Of a stretch of 7,145 nt of DNA, positions 1 to 6,321 are shown piece by piece. Source of the DNA: CAZBWS01 sp964495705 (lineage in GTDB: Bacteria; Pseudomonadota; Gammaproteobacteria; HTCC5015). A program made the position numbers and the translations under genes. Every line of letters starts with the position of its first letter. Within the stretch, counting starts at the first letter, position 1. The stretch is from positions 1-7,145 of the forward strand of contig CAZBWS010000098.1 of assembly GCA_964495705.1 (NCBI GenBank), read 5' to 3'. The notes below the pieces were generated by a model that made no database searches, was not told the origin of the DNA, and saw only the letters and a program-made list of their open reading frames with translations.

Positions 1-19
1 CAATGGTTTACACATACAA

Positions 20-55
20 AAAAGCCCCTAACTACTTGAATAGTTAGGGGCTTTT
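20..55 (-). terminator. Intrinsic terminator after tRNA-Ser
   Basis: A perfect 15-bp inverted repeat (arms 20-34 and 41-55) surrounds a 6-nt loop, with a G+C-rich core AGCCCCTAACTA. Read on the minus strand the stem ends in a run of six T (complement of 18-23), the classic rho-independent layout, 8 bp past the tRNA 3' end. On the plus strand the stem is followed by only four T that belong to the stem itself, so it may also work weakly against transcription entering from the left. Confidence 0.9.
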
Positions 56-62
56 AAAAATA

Positions 63-152
63 TGGCGGAGAAAGAGGGATTCGAACCCTCGATACAGTTA
101 CCCATATACACCCTTAGCAGGGGCGCGCCTTCAGCCACTCAGCCACTTCTCC
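63..152 (-). tRNA. tRNA-Ser, anticodon GCU
   Basis: Reverse-complement reading gives a 90-nt class II tRNA. The acceptor arm GGAGAAG pairs with TTTCTCC (last pair G-U), followed by discriminator G and an encoded CCA (complement of 63-65). The D arm contains GGCTGAGTGG, the T arm carries GGTTCGAATCC, and the anticodon loop CTGCTAA places anticodon GCT at 116-118. The long variable arm is typical of serine tRNAs. It reads AGC and AGU codons. It follows csrA, a neighbour pair common in gammaproteobacteria, and appears to have its own promoter. Confidence 0.97.
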
Positions 153-163
153 GTTTTGTTTTA

Positions 164-178
164 CCTGTTAAAAACAGG
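164..178. repeat. Small inverted repeat in the tRNA-Ser 5' leader
   Basis: The arms CCTGTT and AACAGG (164-169 and 173-178) are separated by three A. The repeat lies just upstream of the mature tRNA 5' end, between the presumed transcription start and the RNase P cleavage point. It could form a short hairpin in the precursor leader. The stem is short, so any role is a guess. Confidence 0.35.
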
Positions 179-185
179 AGGTGGG

Positions 186-214
186 ATTATATACAAATAG
201 ACGGCCCATGGAAG
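186..214 (-). promoter_or_regulatory. Probable tRNA-Ser promoter
   Basis: The minus strand has a perfect TATAAT (complement of 186-191). The hexamer 17 bp upstream is CTTCCA (complement of 209-214), a poor -35. Right after the -10 comes a C-rich stretch, CCCACC, as in many stringently controlled stable-RNA promoters, where a G+C-rich discriminator makes initiation sensitive to ppGpp. The predicted start is about 25-30 nt before the mature tRNA end. The -35 part falls inside the hairpin downstream of csrA. Confidence 0.5.
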
Positions 215-223
215 GCCGTCTAT
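197..223 (-). terminator. Probable terminator of csrA
   Basis: A perfect 10-bp stem (ATAGACGGCC at 197-206, GGCCGTCTAT at 214-223) has a 7-nt loop and starts 29 bp after the csrA stop codon. On the minus strand it is followed by TTGTAT, a weak and interrupted T tract, so termination may be partial. Confidence 0.5.
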
Positions 224-252
224 GCAAAAAACTTAAATATTTTTAAAATATT

Positions 253-504
253 TTAGCGATTGCCGATATTATCCTGTTGAATCACTACAGAAATTTCTTC
301 ACCTGCATCTACAGCCTCAACGACTGCTGCTGTACCGTCTTGTTCACGCTTAATGCGCTCGTAAATTTCTTCACGATGCACTGCGATTTCTTTGGGCGCA
401 TTTACACCAATACGTACTTGATTACCTTTAACACCTAAAACAGTAACTGTTACATCATCACCAATCATCAATGTCTCACCGACACGTCGAGTTAAAATTA
501 ACAT
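253..504 (-). CDS. csrA: Carbon storage regulator CsrA/RsmA, with extended C-terminus
   Basis: This is a global post-transcriptional regulator, a homodimeric RNA-binding protein that recognises GGA in hairpin loops near ribosome binding sites and changes translation or stability of mRNAs for metabolism, motility and biofilm. Residues 1-55 are almost identical to E. coli CsrA as I remember it (MLILTRRVGETLMIG start, VKGNQVRIGVNAPKE core, VHREEIY). They include the RNA-binding residues L4 and R44. The protein is 83 residues against 61 in E. coli. Residues from about 56 form an acidic tail containing DAGEE with no matching segment in the short forms. The ATG is preceded by AGAGGA with 7 nt spacing. 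The gene lies 139 bp after lysC and before tRNA-Ser. The GGA-rich leader suggests autoregulation. Confidence 0.97.
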   Translation of the reverse strand: MLILTRRVGETLMIGDDVTVTVLGVKGNQVRIGVNAPKEIAVHREEIYERIKREQDGTAAVVEAVDAGEEISVVIQQDNIGNR

Positions 505-511
505 TTTATTA

Positions 512-566
512 TCCTCTAAATCCTATTTAATCACCTAAAGCTCTGTCACTCCTCGCGTAACAGTCC
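512..566 (-). promoter_or_regulatory. csrA leader with four GGA motifs, one in a hairpin loop
   Basis: The 55 nt before csrA hold four GGA triplets (complements of 564-566, 550-552, 521-523 and 512-514). The last lies in the Shine-Dalgarno sequence AGAGGA. The second sits in the 7-nt loop GCGAGGA of a hairpin with 7-bp arms CUGUUAC and GUGACAG (543-549 and 557-563, one G-U pair). GGA in a hairpin loop is the classic high-affinity CsrA site, and several sites including one on the ribosome binding site is the E. coli csrA autorepression layout. That CsrA binds here is inferred. Confidence 0.6.
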
Positions 567-594
567 TTTATCATCATGCCGGTTTCAATGTTTT

Positions 595-622
595 AAAAGC
601 TCTCTAGGCCACCAAGCCAGAG
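595..622 (-). terminator. Possible weak terminator after lysC
   Basis: On the minus strand, CTCTGGC (616-622) pairs with GCC-T-AGAG (602-609) around the loop TTGGTG. This makes a 7-bp stem with a one-base bulge, followed after AGC by four T (complement of 595-598). The stem is short and the T run brief, so this may be a weak or partial terminator or chance. It lies 22 bp past the lysC stop. Confidence 0.3.
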
Positions 623-643
623 CATCAAAAATAGCATGTAAAG

Positions 644-1879
644 TTATTGTAACCCTTCTGGGTCATTTTCTAAACCCAAACCTGAATGTAAGGCACGCAC
701 CGCCAACTCTAGATATTTTTCATCAATCACAACAGATACCTTAATTTCAGAAGTAGATATCATGCGTATATTTATGTTTTCATCAGCCAGTATTTTAAAC
801 ATCTTGCTAGCCACACCTGCATGTGAGCGCATACCCACACCCACCATAGACACTTTAACTATCTGCTGGTCTCCAACAACCTGCTTAGCCCCTATATCCT
901 TCGCTATGCTATTGAGCACTTCTTCGGTCTTTTCAAAATCATTGCGGTGTACTGTAAAGGTAAAATCCGTCAGGCCTTCACCACCCACATTTTGCACAAT
1001 CATATCAACTTCGATATTCGCATCAGAAATTGGGGTCAATATATTTGCAGCAATACCTGGGTGGTCGGGTACACCTGAAATTGTAAGTTGCGCTTCATCG
1101 CGATTAAATGCGATACCTGAAATCAGTGCACTTTCCATCTGTCCGTCCTCATCAAGACTAATTAATGTGCCCTCTCCGTCGGTAAAGGTAGAGAGTACAC
1201 GTAGTGGAACATTATATTTTCCTGCAAACTCAACTGAGCGAATCTGCAATATCTTCGAACCTAAGCTTGCCATCTCAAGCATTTCTTCAAAGGTGATCTT
1301 ATCTAAGCGGCGCGCATTGGGCTCAACGCGTGGGTCTGTTGTATAAACTCCGTCTACATCAGTATAAATTTGGCACTCGTCTGCTTTTAAAGCAGCAGCC
1401 AAAGCCACAGCCGTTGTATCTGAGCCGCCACGACCCAAGGTTGTAATATTGTTATCTTGGTCTGCGCCTTGAAAGCCTGCAACAACAACGACCTTGCCTT
1501 GGGCTAAATCAGCGTGAATTTTATCACCATCAATATTTTCAATGCGGGCTTTAGTGTGGGTGCTATCAGTATGCATACGCACTTGCCAACCCGTATAAGA
1601 GCGTGCTGCCTGACCGCGTTCTTCAAGTGCCATCGCCAATAGTGCAATAGTCACCTGCTCCCCTGTTGAAACTAAGACATCCATCTCTCTCGGGCTAGGC
1701 CTAGCCTGCATTTCCTTAGCCATTCCAATTAAGCGATTGGTCTCACCACTCATAGCAGAAACGGCAACCACAATATCGTGACCCTGCTTCCGCATAGCAA
1801 TGATTTTATCAGCTACATGCTGTATTCGTTCAACACTTCCCACTGAAGTGCCGCCATATTTTTGAACAAGTAATGCCAC
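644..1879 (-). CDS. lysC: Aspartate kinase (monofunctional, ACT-regulated)
   Basis: It phosphorylates L-aspartate to 4-phospho-L-aspartate, the first step towards lysine, threonine, methionine and diaminopimelate. From the GTG at 1879 it has 411 residues, the usual length of Pseudomonas-type enzymes. The kinase domain covers about 1-235: nucleotide-binding VQKYGGTS (5-12), AVSAMSGETNRL (39-50), STGEQ (71-75), GRGGSDTTA (149-157) and YTDVDGVYTTDPR (172-184). Two ACT domains follow, with conserved segments at 265-281 and 341-361. Lysine and threonine feedback through them is usual in this class. GTG is preferred because family proteins start MALLVQK and GGGA lies 7 nt upstream. The TTG (1903) and ATG (1900) further upstream add eight residues not typical of the family and lack a Shine-Dalgarno. 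It probably has its own promoter. No lysine riboswitch or leader peptide is visible. Confidence 0.95.
   Translation of the reverse strand: MALLVQKYGGTSVGSVERIQHVADKIIAMRKQGHDIVVAVSAMSGETNRLIGMAKEMQARPSPREMDVLVSTGEQVTIALLAMALEERGQAARSYTGWQVRMHTDSTHTKARIENIDGDKIHADLAQGKVVVVAGFQGADQDNNITTLGRGGSDTTAVALAAALKADECQIYTDVDGVYTTDPRVEPNARRLDKITFEEMLEMASLGSKILQIRSVEFAGKYNVPLRVLSTFTDGEGTLISLDEDGQMESALISGIAFNRDEAQLTISGVPDHPGIAANILTPISDANIEVDMIVQNVGGEGLTDFTFTVHRNDFEKTEEVLNSIAKDIGAKQVVGDQQIVKVSMVGVGMRSHAGVASKMFKILADENINIRMISTSEIKVSVVIDEKYLELAVRALHSGLGLENDPEGLQ
646..674 (-). promoter_or_regulatory. Candidate csrA promoter
   Basis: The minus strand has TTTAGA (complement of 669-674), 17 bp, then TACAAT (complement of 646-651), overlapping the last codons and stop of lysC. 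It would start a transcript near 639 with a leader of about 135 nt that includes all four GGA motifs. The -10 matches consensus at 5 of 6 positions and the -35 at 4 of 6. This rests on hexamer matching only. Confidence 0.35.
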
Positions 1880-1922
1880 GTTATATTCCCACTTTTGCAT
1901 CAAGTGATTTTGTAGGCTCGGA

Positions 1923-1951
1923 ATTATACGTGTTTTTTTAGAAAATGCTTG
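1923..1951 (-). promoter_or_regulatory. Probable lysC promoter
   Basis: A perfect TATAAT on the minus strand (complement of 1923-1928) lies between the alaS terminator and lysC. The hexamer 17 bp upstream is CAAGCA, a poor -35. The predicted start near 1916 gives a leader of about 37 nt before the GTG, too short for a riboswitch or attenuator. Confidence 0.5.
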
Positions 1952-1968
1952 TTAGACCTTAACAGATA

Positions 1969-1995
1969 TAAAAATGGGCACCTTAGGTGCCCATT
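1969..1995 (-). terminator. Intrinsic terminator after alaS
   Basis: A perfect palindromic stem (arms ATGGGCACC and GGTGCCCAT, within 1973-1995) has a tiny loop. On the minus strand it is followed by TTTTTATA (last stem pair plus the T run down to 1969). It starts about 27 bp after the alaS stop and separates alaS from the lysC promoter. Confidence 0.88.
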
Positions 1996-2021
1996 GATAA
2001 AAAGCAAAATAGAAAAGTAAC

Positions 2022-4625
2022 TTAAACGCCTAACTGCCCTTTCACCCAGCTTTCTACCGAAGCGAGTGCTGATGGCAGAGCTTCAGGATCAGACCCGCCA
2101 GCTTGAGCCATGTCAGGGCGACCGCCACCTTTACCACCTACCTGGGTAGCAACATGATTAACAAGCTCCCCTGCTTTAATGCGCTTAGTTTCTGCCTTGC
2201 TGACTCCTGCCACTAAACGCACCTTATCACCTTCAACTGCCGCTAAAATAATGGCTGCAGCACCTAACTTGTCTTTCAACTGGTCTAAGGTAGAGCGAAG
2301 AATTTTAGTGTCTGCGCCCTCAAGCTGGGCTGCTAAGACATTAATGCCTTCAATATTCACCGCTTGAGCGCTTAGATCACCTCCCGCTTGTGAAGCTAGT
2401 TTAGACTTTAATTTCTCCAGCTCTTTCTCTAATTGCTTATTTTTATCAAGCAGCTGTAACACTTTATCGCTGATAGCCGTACGATCTGCTTTTAAAGCAG
2501 AAGAAATACGCGCCAATTGTAATTCCGACTGTTCAACCCATTGTGCTGCTGCTTCGCCAGTAATCGCTTCTATTCGACGCACACCAGAGGCAACTCCGCC
2601 CTCGCTGACAATTTTAAACAAGGCAATATCACCAGAGCGATCCACATGTGTGCCGCCGCACAGTTCAACGGAGTGTTCACCAATATTTAACACACGGACT
2701 TCATCACCATACTTTTCACCAAACAAGGCCATCGCTCCAGCTTGTTTAGCCGAATCAACATCCATTATCCGCGATTGAGTAGGGAGATTTTTTCGCACCT
2801 CCCCATTAACTAAGCGTTCGACTTCTAATAACTGGCTAGATGTGACAGCTTCAAAATGTGAAAAATCAAAGCGTAGATTGTCTTCGTTAACTGAAGAACC
2901 TTTTTGCTGTACATGCTCCCCCAGGACTTCACGCAGGGCCCAATGCATCAAATGTGTGGCAGAATGATTTAACTCGGTTGCTACACGCTTATGCATATCC
3001 ACTTCAGCTAGCAAGGAGTCTCCCACCACCACTGAACCACACTCTAAGTGCCCGATGTGTACAATCGCTCCACCTTGCTTTTGGGTATCTGTCACTCGTA
3101 AGCGAACCCCCTCACTCACCAACACTCCACGATCGCCGGCCTGGCCACCTGACTCCGCATAAAAAGGAGTATTCTCTAAAACAACCATACCTTCGTCGCC
3201 CGCAGACAAGGTATCCGCAATAGCGCCAGATTTTAAGATAGCCGTCACAACTGAGTTATCATTTAAGGTGTCATAGCCAGTAAATTCAGACTCAACATCC
3301 AAGTCAACACGGTCACTCAAGTCTGCAGCGAAGTTACTCGCCGCACGCGCCCTGGCACGCTGTTCCTCCATGCATCGCTCATAGCCATCACGGTCGATAT
3401 CTAACTTATGCTCACGAGCAATATCGGCGGTTAAGTCAACGGGGAAACCATAGGTATCGTATAGCTGAAAAACCACTTCACCAGGAATAAATGCCCCCTT
3501 AAGGTCTGTTATCACGGCATTCAAAATACCCATACCCTGCGACAGCGTTTCTGCGAAGCGCTCTTCTTCTTTTTTCAGCACCTGCTTAACCAAGTCTTTG
3601 GCGGCTGTCAGTTCAGGGTAAGCCGCGCCCATCTGCGCAACCAGCTCGTCCACAAGCTGATAAAAGAAGGCTTGATTTTGGCCTAGCTTATAACCGTGAC
3701 GGCAAGCCCTGCGAATAATGCGGCGCAGTACATAGCCGCGACCTTCATTAGAAGGCAGGACACCATCAACCACCAAAAATGCACAGGAACGAATATGATC
3801 GGCAATCACACGCAAAGAGCTATTATCTTCTTCATCAATTCCCACCGCATTGCGCGCAGCGGCAATCAGATTTTGGAACAGGTCGATTTCATAGTTACTG
3901 TGCACATTTTGCAAAATAGCGGCTAGTCGCTCTAAACCCATCCCTGTATCCACCGACGGTTTAGGTAGAGGGTTTAATACCCCGTCCTTAGAGCGGTTGT
4001 ATTGCATGAACACAAGGTTCCAAATCTCGATATAGCGATCACCGTCTTCCTCAGGCGTACCAGGAGGGCCGCCCCAAATCTGCTCACCGTGGTCGTAAAA
4101 AATTTCTGTACAGGGGCCACAAGGTCCCGTGTCGCCCATTTGCCAAAAATTATCCTTGGCGCCAATACGAGAAAAGCGCTCAGAAGAAACGCCGATTTTA
4201 TTCAGCCAAATATCCTCTGCTTCTTGGTCTTCTTCAAACACGGTAATCCAAAGTTTTTCTTTAGGAAGTGCAAGTACTTCGGTCAAGAATTCCCAAGCAT
4301 ACTGAATGGCATCTTCTTTGAAATAATCGCCAAAGCTAAAATTGCCCAACATTTCAAAGAAGGTATGGTGGCGCGCAGTATAGCCAACATTTTCCAGGTC
4401 ATTGTGCTTTCCGCCCGCGCGAACACAGCGCTGAGAACTGGTTGCGCGTGAATAATCTCGGTGTTCTTTGCCTAAAAAAACATCCTTAAAAGGCACCATT
4501 CCCGCATTAGTAAACAATAAAGTATCGTCGCCAGTAGGCACCAGAGAGCTTGACGCCACTTCGGTGTGTCCCTTGCTTGTATAAAAATCTAAGAACTGTT
4601 TTCTTATATCTGCACTACTAGTCAT
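2022..4625 (-). CDS. alaS: Alanine--tRNA ligase
   Basis: It charges tRNA-Ala with alanine in the cytoplasm and hydrolyses mischarged Ser- and Gly-tRNA-Ala. It has 867 residues, close to the 876 of E. coli, and aligns along its whole length. The class II catalytic core lies in about 1-250: TSSQRCVRAGGKHNDLENVG (62-81), HHTFFEMLGNFSFGDYF (86-102), DTGPCGPCTEIFYDHG (165-180) and motif 3 GMGLERLA (228-235). The tRNA-recognition region follows, with RVIADHIRSCAF (272-283) and RGYVLRRIIRRA (296-307). The editing domain has zinc ligands H554 and H558 (HSATH) and C656 and H660 (CGGTH). A coiled coil spans about 720-746, and the C-terminal domain contains GGKGGGRPDMAQAGG (830-844). No key residue is missing. 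The ATG has only a weak GAG upstream. The gene is 57 bp after recX, a common gammaproteobacterial arrangement. Confidence 0.98.
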   Translation of the reverse strand: MTSSADIRKQFLDFYTSKGHTEVASSSLVPTGDDTLLFTNAGMVPFKDVFLGKEHRDYSRATSSQRCVRAGGKHNDLENVGYTARHHTFFEMLGNFSFGDYFKEDAIQYAWEFLTEVLALPKEKLWITVFEEDQEAEDIWLNKIGVSSERFSRIGAKDNFWQMGDTGPCGPCTEIFYDHGEQIWGGPPGTPEEDGDRYIEIWNLVFMQYNRSKDGVLNPLPKPSVDTGMGLERLAAILQNVHSNYEIDLFQNLIAAARNAVGIDEEDNSSLRVIADHIRSCAFLVVDGVLPSNEGRGYVLRRIIRRACRHGYKLGQNQAFFYQLVDELVAQMGAAYPELTAAKDLVKQVLKKEEERFAETLSQGMGILNAVITDLKGAFIPGEVVFQLYDTYGFPVDLTADIAREHKLDIDRDGYERCMEEQRARARAASNFAADLSDRVDLDVESEFTGYDTLNDNSVVTAILKSGAIADTLSAGDEGMVVLENTPFYAESGGQAGDRGVLVSEGVRLRVTDTQKQGGAIVHIGHLECGSVVVGDSLLAEVDMHKRVATELNHSATHLMHWALREVLGEHVQQKGSSVNEDNLRFDFSHFEAVTSSQLLEVERLVNGEVRKNLPTQSRIMDVDSAKQAGAMALFGEKYGDEVRVLNIGEHSVELCGGTHVDRSGDIALFKIVSEGGVASGVRRIEAITGEAAAQWVEQSELQLARISSALKADRTAISDKVLQLLDKNKQLEKELEKLKSKLASQAGGDLSAQAVNIEGINVLAAQLEGADTKILRSTLDQLKDKLGAAAIILAAVEGDKVRLVAGVSKAETKRIKAGELVNHVATQVGGKGGGRPDMAQAGGSDPEALPSALASVESWVKGQLGV

Positions 4626-4658
4626 TATTTAACTCAAACTTATTCTAAATACACCCAG

Positions 4659-4687
4659 CCTATAGAATACCTTATTCAAGCAATCAA
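4659..4687 (-). promoter_or_regulatory. Candidate alaS promoter
   Basis: The minus strand has TTGATT (complement of 4682-4687), 17 bp, then TATAGG (complement of 4659-4664). The -35 overlaps the recX stop codon. It also forms one arm of a 7-bp inverted repeat (4682-4688 and 4694-4700, 5-nt loop). The predicted start is near 4652, about 27 nt before the ATG. alaS could also be read through from recA-recX. Confidence 0.45.
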
Positions 4688-5163
4688 CGAATAGTTGATT
4701 TGATCTGACTGGTGTTAAATCCACGCCCCTGCAAGAAGCGCATGCGTTTTGCGCGCTCATTGTAGTCATCCACACAAGAATCTCCATACTTCTTTTCATA
4801 GACTTGCTTGGCTAATGCTAACCAATCTACATTAATTGCGTCTAATAGGGGTAAAAACAGGTTGGCAGGAATCTCATGTTCCTCCATGTCTTGCTCCAAA
4901 CGCAAAGGGCCTCGCCCTTTATGAAGGCTTGAATTCACCAGCATTTCGGCAAAACGCAAATCAGATTGCAGGTTTTGCTCCGCCAGTTCTTGTACAGCCG
5001 ACTCAGCCATAACAGCGTCAGCCCCCTTGTCTTGCAACTTAAAGACCAATTCGCACTGCGAGTACTCTCGCCTAGACAGCATATCCATAGCAGCAACGCG
5101 GACGCTTAAAGCGTCCGCGTCCTGTAAACGTTTTATCCCCGTCAAAGACCGAGCAAAAGTCAT
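4684..5163 (-). CDS. recX: RecA regulatory protein RecX
   Basis: RecX binds in the groove of RecA filaments and limits their assembly and activity. The protein has 159 residues (E. coli 166) and is fully helical in outline. It shows the RecX pattern of three-helix repeats: repeat 1 about 27-62 (LSRREYSQCELVFKLQDKG), repeat 2 about 64-98 (LRFAEMLV, then KGRGPLRLEQDMEEHEI), and repeat 3 about 115-157 with the signature RMRFLQGRGFN at 140-150. Identity is reinforced by its place 8 bp after recA. The ATG at 5163 has no recognisable Shine-Dalgarno, so translation may depend on ribosomes ending recA. A perfect inverted repeat covers codons 15-23. No terminator separates it from recA, unlike E. coli, where one lowers recX expression. 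Confidence 0.95.
   Translation of the reverse strand: MTFARSLTGIKRLQDADALSVRVAAMDMLSRREYSQCELVFKLQDKGADAVMAESAVQELAEQNLQSDLRFAEMLVNSSLHKGRGPLRLEQDMEEHEIPANLFLPLLDAINVDWLALAKQVYEKKYGDSCVDDYNERAKRMRFLQGRGFNTSQIKSTIR
5096..5120. repeat. Perfect inverted repeat inside the start of recX
   Basis: The 12-nt arms ACGCGGACGCTT and AAGCGTCCGCGT are separated by one base, a 25-nt perfect palindrome. As RNA it could form a stem of 10-11 bp with a 3-5 nt loop, mostly G-C pairs. It covers recX codons 15-23 and begins 43 nt after the A of the ATG. No T run follows on either strand, so it is not an intrinsic terminator. It may hinder elongation or protect the upstream recA message; that is inference. Confidence 0.75.
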
Positions 5164-5171
5164 ACTACTAG

Positions 5172-6215
5172 CTAGATCTCAGCCTCAGACTGCAAGCCTT
5201 CATCAGCTTCTTCCGTCGCTGTCGTCTTAACTAATAAAATATCACGCAAGGCTTTATCGATAGAGTCAGCCATTTCTGGGTGCTCCTTTAAATAGTTTCG
5301 CGCATTGTCTTTACCTTGACCAATACGCTCGCCTTGACAGCTATACCAAGCACCCGCTTTATCTACCAGTCCATGCTCAACACCATGATCAAGCAGTTCG
5401 CCCTGCTTAGAAACCCCTTCGCCATAGAGTATTTCGAAACGAGTTTCTTTAAATGGTGGCGCCATTTTATTTTTAACAACTTTAACTTTCGTCTCGTTGC
5501 CTAAAATCTCATCGCCCTTTTTCACCGCGCCAATACGGCGGATGTCTAAGCGCACAGAGGCGTAGAATTTCAGCGCATTACCACCCGTTGTGGTTTCAGG
5601 CGAGCCAAACATCACACCAATTTTCATACGAATTTGGTTAATAAAGATCACAGTCGTATTGGTGCGCTTAATATTGGCCGTCAATTTACGCAACGCTTGA
5701 GACATCAAGCGGGCTTGTAAGCCCATATGCGAGTCACCCATATCGCCTTCAATTTCAGCTTTAGGTGTTAAGGCCGCAACCGAGTCAATCACAATCAAAT
5801 CTACTGCAGCAGAGCGCACCAGCATATCCGCAATCTCTAGTGCCTGCTCACCAGTGTCAGGCTGAGAAACCAGCAAATCATCGATATTAACACCCAGTTT
5901 CTCCGCATATACGGGGTCTAGTGCATGCTCAGCATCGATAAATGCAGCTGTGCCGCCACTTTTTTGGCATTGAGCAATCGTTTGCAGGGTCATCGTCGTC
6001 TTACCGGAAGACTCAGGACCATAAATTTCTACCACACGCCCCTTAGGTAAACCGCCAATCCCAAGGGCCACATCTAAACCCAATGACCCAGTAGAAATCA
6101 CATCAATGTTGCGAACATTGGCAGTATCCCCCAAGCGCATGACCGAACCTTTACCAAATTGGCGTTCTATTTGGCCTAGTGCTGCTGCTAGGGCTTTTTT
6201 GCGACCGTCGTCCAT
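5172..6215 (-). CDS. recA: Recombinase RecA
   Basis: RecA is an ATP-dependent strand-exchange protein that forms filaments on single-stranded DNA, drives homologous recombination and triggers LexA self-cleavage in the SOS response. It has 347 residues (E. coli 353) and is complete. The N-terminal polymerisation helix KKALAAALGQIERQFGKGS (6-24) is followed by Walker A GPESSGKT (66-73), catalytic E96 in FIDAEHALDP, Walker B LIVIDSV (140-146), DNA loop L1 at 157-164 (EGDMGDSH) and loop L2 at about 195-210, ending SPETTTGG. The C-terminal tail is acidic (ATEEADEG then SEAE), as is usual. The ATG is preceded by AGAGGAGT at 8 nt spacing, a strong ribosome binding site. recX follows after 8 bp. The upstream region lacks the usual LexA box and holds an unusual repeat cluster. 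Confidence 0.99.
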   Translation of the reverse strand: MDDGRKKALAAALGQIERQFGKGSVMRLGDTANVRNIDVISTGSLGLDVALGIGGLPKGRVVEIYGPESSGKTTMTLQTIAQCQKSGGTAAFIDAEHALDPVYAEKLGVNIDDLLVSQPDTGEQALEIADMLVRSAAVDLIVIDSVAALTPKAEIEGDMGDSHMGLQARLMSQALRKLTANIKRTNTTVIFINQIRMKIGVMFGSPETTTGGNALKFYASVRLDIRRIGAVKKGDEILGNETKVKVVKNKMAPPFKETRFEILYGEGVSKQGELLDHGVEHGLVDKAGAWYSCQGERIGQGKDNARNYLKEHPEMADSIDKALRDILLVKTTATEEADEGLQSEAEI

Positions 6216-6244
6216 CGTAGTGACTCCTCTAAAACTTTATAAAC

Positions 6245-6269
6245 GAGAACTTTAATTCATAAAGTTCTC
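6245..6269. promoter_or_regulatory. Inverted-repeat operator candidate in the recA leader
   Basis: The perfect 10-bp arms GAGAACTTTA and TAAAGTTCTC surround 5 bp, forming a near-palindrome of 25 bp centred at 6257. It lies 30-54 bp before the recA ATG. It covers the -10 of one possible recA promoter and would block it if bound by a repressor. Dyad symmetry fits a dimeric regulator. No known LexA consensus that I can recall matches it. In RNA it could instead form an A+U-rich hairpin. Confidence 0.6.
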
Positions 6270-6319
6270 TCAAAAACCAACAATAAAGGCATTGTTACAT
6301 GCAAAAGTTACTTAAACAA
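6256..6319 (-). promoter_or_regulatory. recA promoter region (two weak candidates)
   Basis: Neither candidate is strong. The first is TTGTTG (complement of 6278-6283), 16 bp, TATGAA (complement of 6256-6261), whose -10 sits in the inverted repeat at 6245-6269. The second is TTGTTT (complement of 6314-6319), 17 bp, AACAAT (complement of 6291-6296), preceded by TGT like an extended -10; the inverted repeat would then lie in its transcribed leader. recA must have a promoter in or near this gap because a terminator-like hairpin lies just upstream. Confidence 0.35.
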
Positions 6320-6321
6320 GC

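Noticed and set aside
62..256. A 64-codon plus-strand open frame over the tRNA-Ser gene.
   Set aside because: Most of it is antisense to the tRNA and its leader hairpins. Apparent peptides such as EGFEPSIQLP are the usual translation artefact of a tRNA gene.
762..1346. A 194-codon open frame on the plus strand opposite lysC.
   Set aside because: It is a shadow of lysC: low-complexity Ser/Ile-rich translation, no ribosome binding site, and the minus-strand frame is a full enzyme with all motifs.
1880..2021. Possible lysine riboswitch or leader peptide upstream of lysC.
   Set aside because: After the alaS terminator only about 90 bp remain before the GTG, far too short for a lysine riboswitch, and no Lys- or Thr-rich short frame with an attenuator is visible.
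1380..2500. An identical palindromic 16-mer (TCTGCTTTTAAAGCAG) occurs in lysC at 1380-1395 and in alaS at 2485-2500.
   Set aside because: Both copies encode the same peptide A-L-K-A-D in frame with the same common codons, so shared coding explains the match. Two copies in coding sequence do not support a repeat family.
4002..4451. A 149-codon plus-strand open frame, and other plus-strand frames opposite alaS, recX, recA and pncC.
   Set aside because: All lie inside well-supported minus-strand genes, have no recognisable motifs and no ribosome binding sites.
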